NCBI RefSeq assembly: GCF_947623445.1
Contig: NC_135244.1
Location: 6,510,001 to 6,574,000 of the forward strand
Source of the DNA: Clavelina lepadiformis
Taxonomy: Eukaryota > Chordata > Ascidiacea > Aplousobranchia > Clavelinidae
DNA: 64,000 nucleotides
Direction of reading: 5' to 3'
The position numbers were made by a program, and so were the translations under genes. Every line of letters starts with the position of its first letter. Position 1 is the stretch's first letter. The notes under the pieces were generated by a model. That model ran no database searches. It saw only the letters and a program-made list of their open reading frames with translations, and was not told the DNA's origin. Positions 61,423 through 64,000 of this stretch are shown here, in pieces.

Positions 61423-62634
61423 TCACTTTTCCTTCTTCAATGGAAAGTTCAAAAATAACCTTGGACTGAAAGGTAGATGATTCGTTACTGACTTGACTGG
61501 CGACATTTCGTATTGACCATCTCTTGCCTCCTGAACATAACAAAGGGTCTGAATAATATAATCAGCAAAAATCGAAATAACTAAGTTTAGAGATAAAGTT
61601 TTGTAGGAAAAGTTATATTTCAACACGGTAGGCTACCTGAGGATGAACTGAGGCTTCCCTGGCATGGAAAGTGGCTGGCTTCCCGAAATACGCAGGTTCG
61701 CGTACAATGCTGAAATGAATATAAAGATCAGTACGAAGTTTTCACGCAAAACTGTTATCGTGATGAGTTACCGACTACCGTTTATACCTTCCTGATAGTC
61801 CTGAGTGTAAGACTGCATCACAGGGTGGTAGAGTAACTCGCGAATCATAAGCAGCGTTGGCTTTACAAAGATCTTTTTTGCGAAAATATGACACATTCTT
61901 TTTGGGTGTAGCTTTGATAGGAGTAAAAGCTCCGTAGTCATGATCGGCCACTGGATTAGTAACGATGTTCTTTTCCAAAATTGGCTTAAAGCAACCTTCA
62001 GATTTGCACAGACTTTGTGGACTGTTGTAGGGTGAAGGCTGGTCAGGTTGTTGAGTATGCATGTCGTCAGGAATCAGCATCACTACATCTTGGATCAACG
62101 GACAAATCTGACCATTCCACAAACTACTCCCAGGAGAAAACATCTGTAGTAACCAAGAAACTAATAGTTTTTCACAGAAATTGTGTGCTTGCTTATTTTC
62201 ATAACTACTGAAAATTGCAAATGATTTTATTAAGATGCAATCCAAAAGGAACTTTAAGAGAAATATCTAAACTTGTGATAAAAATGGTCAATTTATAAAA
62301 ATGATGTTATTACTAAACTGGTGTCTACCTGTGGATATTCAAATGTATCTTTTGGTGGCTCTTTGGAATTACTTTGGCAGTTGTCTGGAGATACAACAAA
62401 GAAGGGTGGTGACTGCAAAAAAAAGAATAATAAATTAATACTCATTTTGTCAGAGGTATTCAGTTAACCAGCATTGAGCTATAGTCTTAAATTACTATAT
62501 CATGTATTGAATGGGGATTATATAAATTTACAACTAAAATTAATAGATAAATATTTACATCAATTTCACTAATGTTGTTCACAGATGCAAGGCAAGGCAG
62601 CAATTTGTCTTTAGATTTCACTTGAGTCTGAATG
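61423..62634 (-). CDS. Unrecognised Ser/Pro-rich protein, last five exons
   Basis: Exons 62634-62559, 62412-62329, 62143-61788, 61709-61637 and 61530-61423 splice in frame to 232 codons including the stop. The 5' part was not found and probably lies further right or beyond the window. No folded domain is recognised. The chain is rich in Ser-Pro and Thr-Pro sites (FVVSPDN, MFSPGSS, SPYNSP, FTPIKATPKK, YEMSPVKS, PFSPRLF), often with a nearby Lys or Arg, as in substrates of proline-directed kinases such as CDKs. There is a basic end (FPLKKEK). It could be a cell-cycle or nuclear regulator, but I do not assign a name. Confidence 0.65.
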
Positions 62635-64000
62635 CTACAAATTTTAATATTATGTAATTTGTAAGACCAACACAAATTAAAGGCAACTGAACCAATATAA
62701 ACCAAGAAGTATTATACTTAAAGTCATTGTTTCTGAGTCCAGAACAAAAACCCCAAATTATTTTTTGCTTTTTCATAACCCCAAATATACAATAATTTGA
62801 AGTGGATTATGACACTAAGTTGAGTCACCTGAAATTGATAAAACTGGTGACAAATAGTGTAGCAATGGGATCAGGGGATAAAAAAGTTATTGTAGAAACA
62901 AGGACATCAGCTTTGATACATACTTACATACATTCATTTATTCAGCTTTGACTTAATACCACTGCATCATTTAAACATTAAAGTTCTCGGTACACATGTT
63001 TCACACAAATGTCGATCAGGTGTGGTTTTGTATTAAGTTATTTTTGTCATTACGAATAAATTACGAAGTGTTGAGCTAATGATCTCTTACGTATGCAATA
63101 AAACATGTACTGAATGAGGGCACATCGTATAGTGTCAGACTGAGATAAGGTCTATGTACTACTTAAACTGGCATCTCTTGATCTAAGACTGTCTATGTGC
63201 AAGTTCTGATAAACTGACATTTTTTTATCATTTTGCCTGAACTTAGAACTGTACACCAGGACCATAACCATTAAGAAGACAGACTGAAACTTTGATTAAA
63301 CTATCATTGCTAGATCACAACAATGAGAAAAATGTTACAAGACACCAGAGATTATTGCTGATATAATAGCCAGTCCATACCTCACCATGAAATATTTTTG
63401 GTTAACCTCGGCACAACAAGAGCCGCTTACACCTTGAGACCAACAAAACGCTTTTGAGTTAACTGAAATTTTATGTAAAATGTTTCAAATTGTCGTTTGT
63501 TGTTTACATGCATTTGAAGATGTAATTGCTGGTTCTGGTAAACTGACTTTAAGTTTGATAAAATTTAAAAAAAGCAAAGCAGAGCAACAAGCTTGCATTA
63601 TATTTCACCTACTAGTAGTCTACTACTATTTCTCCTATACACTTAATGCTGCACAGATGTTGAAAATTTGTAAGATTTAAGGATAAGTATTAAATAAAAT
63701 AAATGGCCAAAGTTATATGGTTAGGGCTCTAATAGCATGGTTTGCAATTGTGCTATTCCAGTGTAGGCATAGAAGTAAGAACCTTACCTGATGCTTGCTA
63801 CTAATTTATTTTTTATATTTAACACTGCTAATGCTGTAACGTAGGACGTTGAGATTATATAAATTTCCAGATGAGAAAAACTGCATTAAAAGCAAGTTCA
63901 TTTAAAAACATGAGAAAATATCTGTTTGCAAAAACAGCATTCAAAGTAAACTTGAACTTTACCGTATCTTGTCATTCATTAATGACTTTTTGGTAACGTA
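62635..64000. other. Unassigned region at the right edge
   Basis: AT-rich, with no exon I can support. It is probably intronic to, or upstream of, the minus-strand Ser/Pro-rich gene, because the first exon I can place (62634) begins in phase 2 and needs a preceding coding exon. Confidence 0.4.

Noticed and set aside
1-64000. CRISPR arrays, bacterial operons, riboswitches, rRNA or tRNA genes
   Set aside because: The window is intron-rich nuclear DNA. No regularly spaced direct repeats or RNA gene cores were noticed by eye. A tRNA scan would be needed to exclude tRNA genes fully.

Overview
The window is eukaryotic nuclear DNA. It is AT-rich, and its genes are split into many small exons (27 to about 360 nt) by GT-AG introns that are mostly 60 to 1,000 nt long. 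Most genes have clear animal orthologues. The compact intron-rich genes, the mix of invertebrate and vertebrate-type families, and the many small hAT-type elements fit an invertebrate chordate, most likely an ascidian tunicate. That assignment is an inference, since no species marker is present.

I could build nine gene models exon by exon, with intron phases checked at every junction. On the minus strand at 1-7037 is a tastin (TROAP)-like spindle/centrosome-type protein, open at the left edge. At 9359-18272, also minus, is a complete lysosomal-type beta-mannosidase (MANBA, GH2) with 18 coding exons and an added C-terminal transmembrane exon. At 21516-25873 (+) is a small type II Golgi carbohydrate sulfotransferase. 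At 26954-30848 (-) is a secreted mosaic protein: signal peptide, short collagen, coiled coil, EGF, sushi, EGF, EGF and F5/8C. At 35868-39461 (+) is DPH2 of diphthamide biosynthesis. At 40292-42729 (+) is a KDEL-tailed ER thioredoxin-fold protein with no CxxC. At 49560-59052 (+) is a HORMAD1/Hop1-type meiotic HORMA protein that keeps a PHD finger and probable winged helix. At 59568-60919 (-) is a phytanoyl-CoA dioxygenase-family enzyme, tail to tail with HORMAD1. At 61423-62634 (-) is the 3' part of an unrecognised Ser/Pro-rich protein.

The genes do not form an operon or a single pathway. The space between and inside them is rich in decayed transposons. There is a mariner relict with a hAT element nested in it, a piggyBac transposase relict, and six further short hAT-type elements, several with recognisable 8-bp target-site duplications. 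There are also local tandem duplications and dispersed repeats. Large gene-poor stretches are 30.9-35.8 kb and 42.8-49.5 kb.

The points most worth a second look are the collagen/EGF/sushi/discoidin protein, the HORMA-PHD-winged-helix architecture in a chordate-like HORMAD1, the predicted membrane-anchored beta-mannosidase (with a one-base frame problem at a GGGG run), and DPH2 lacking two of the usual cluster cysteines.
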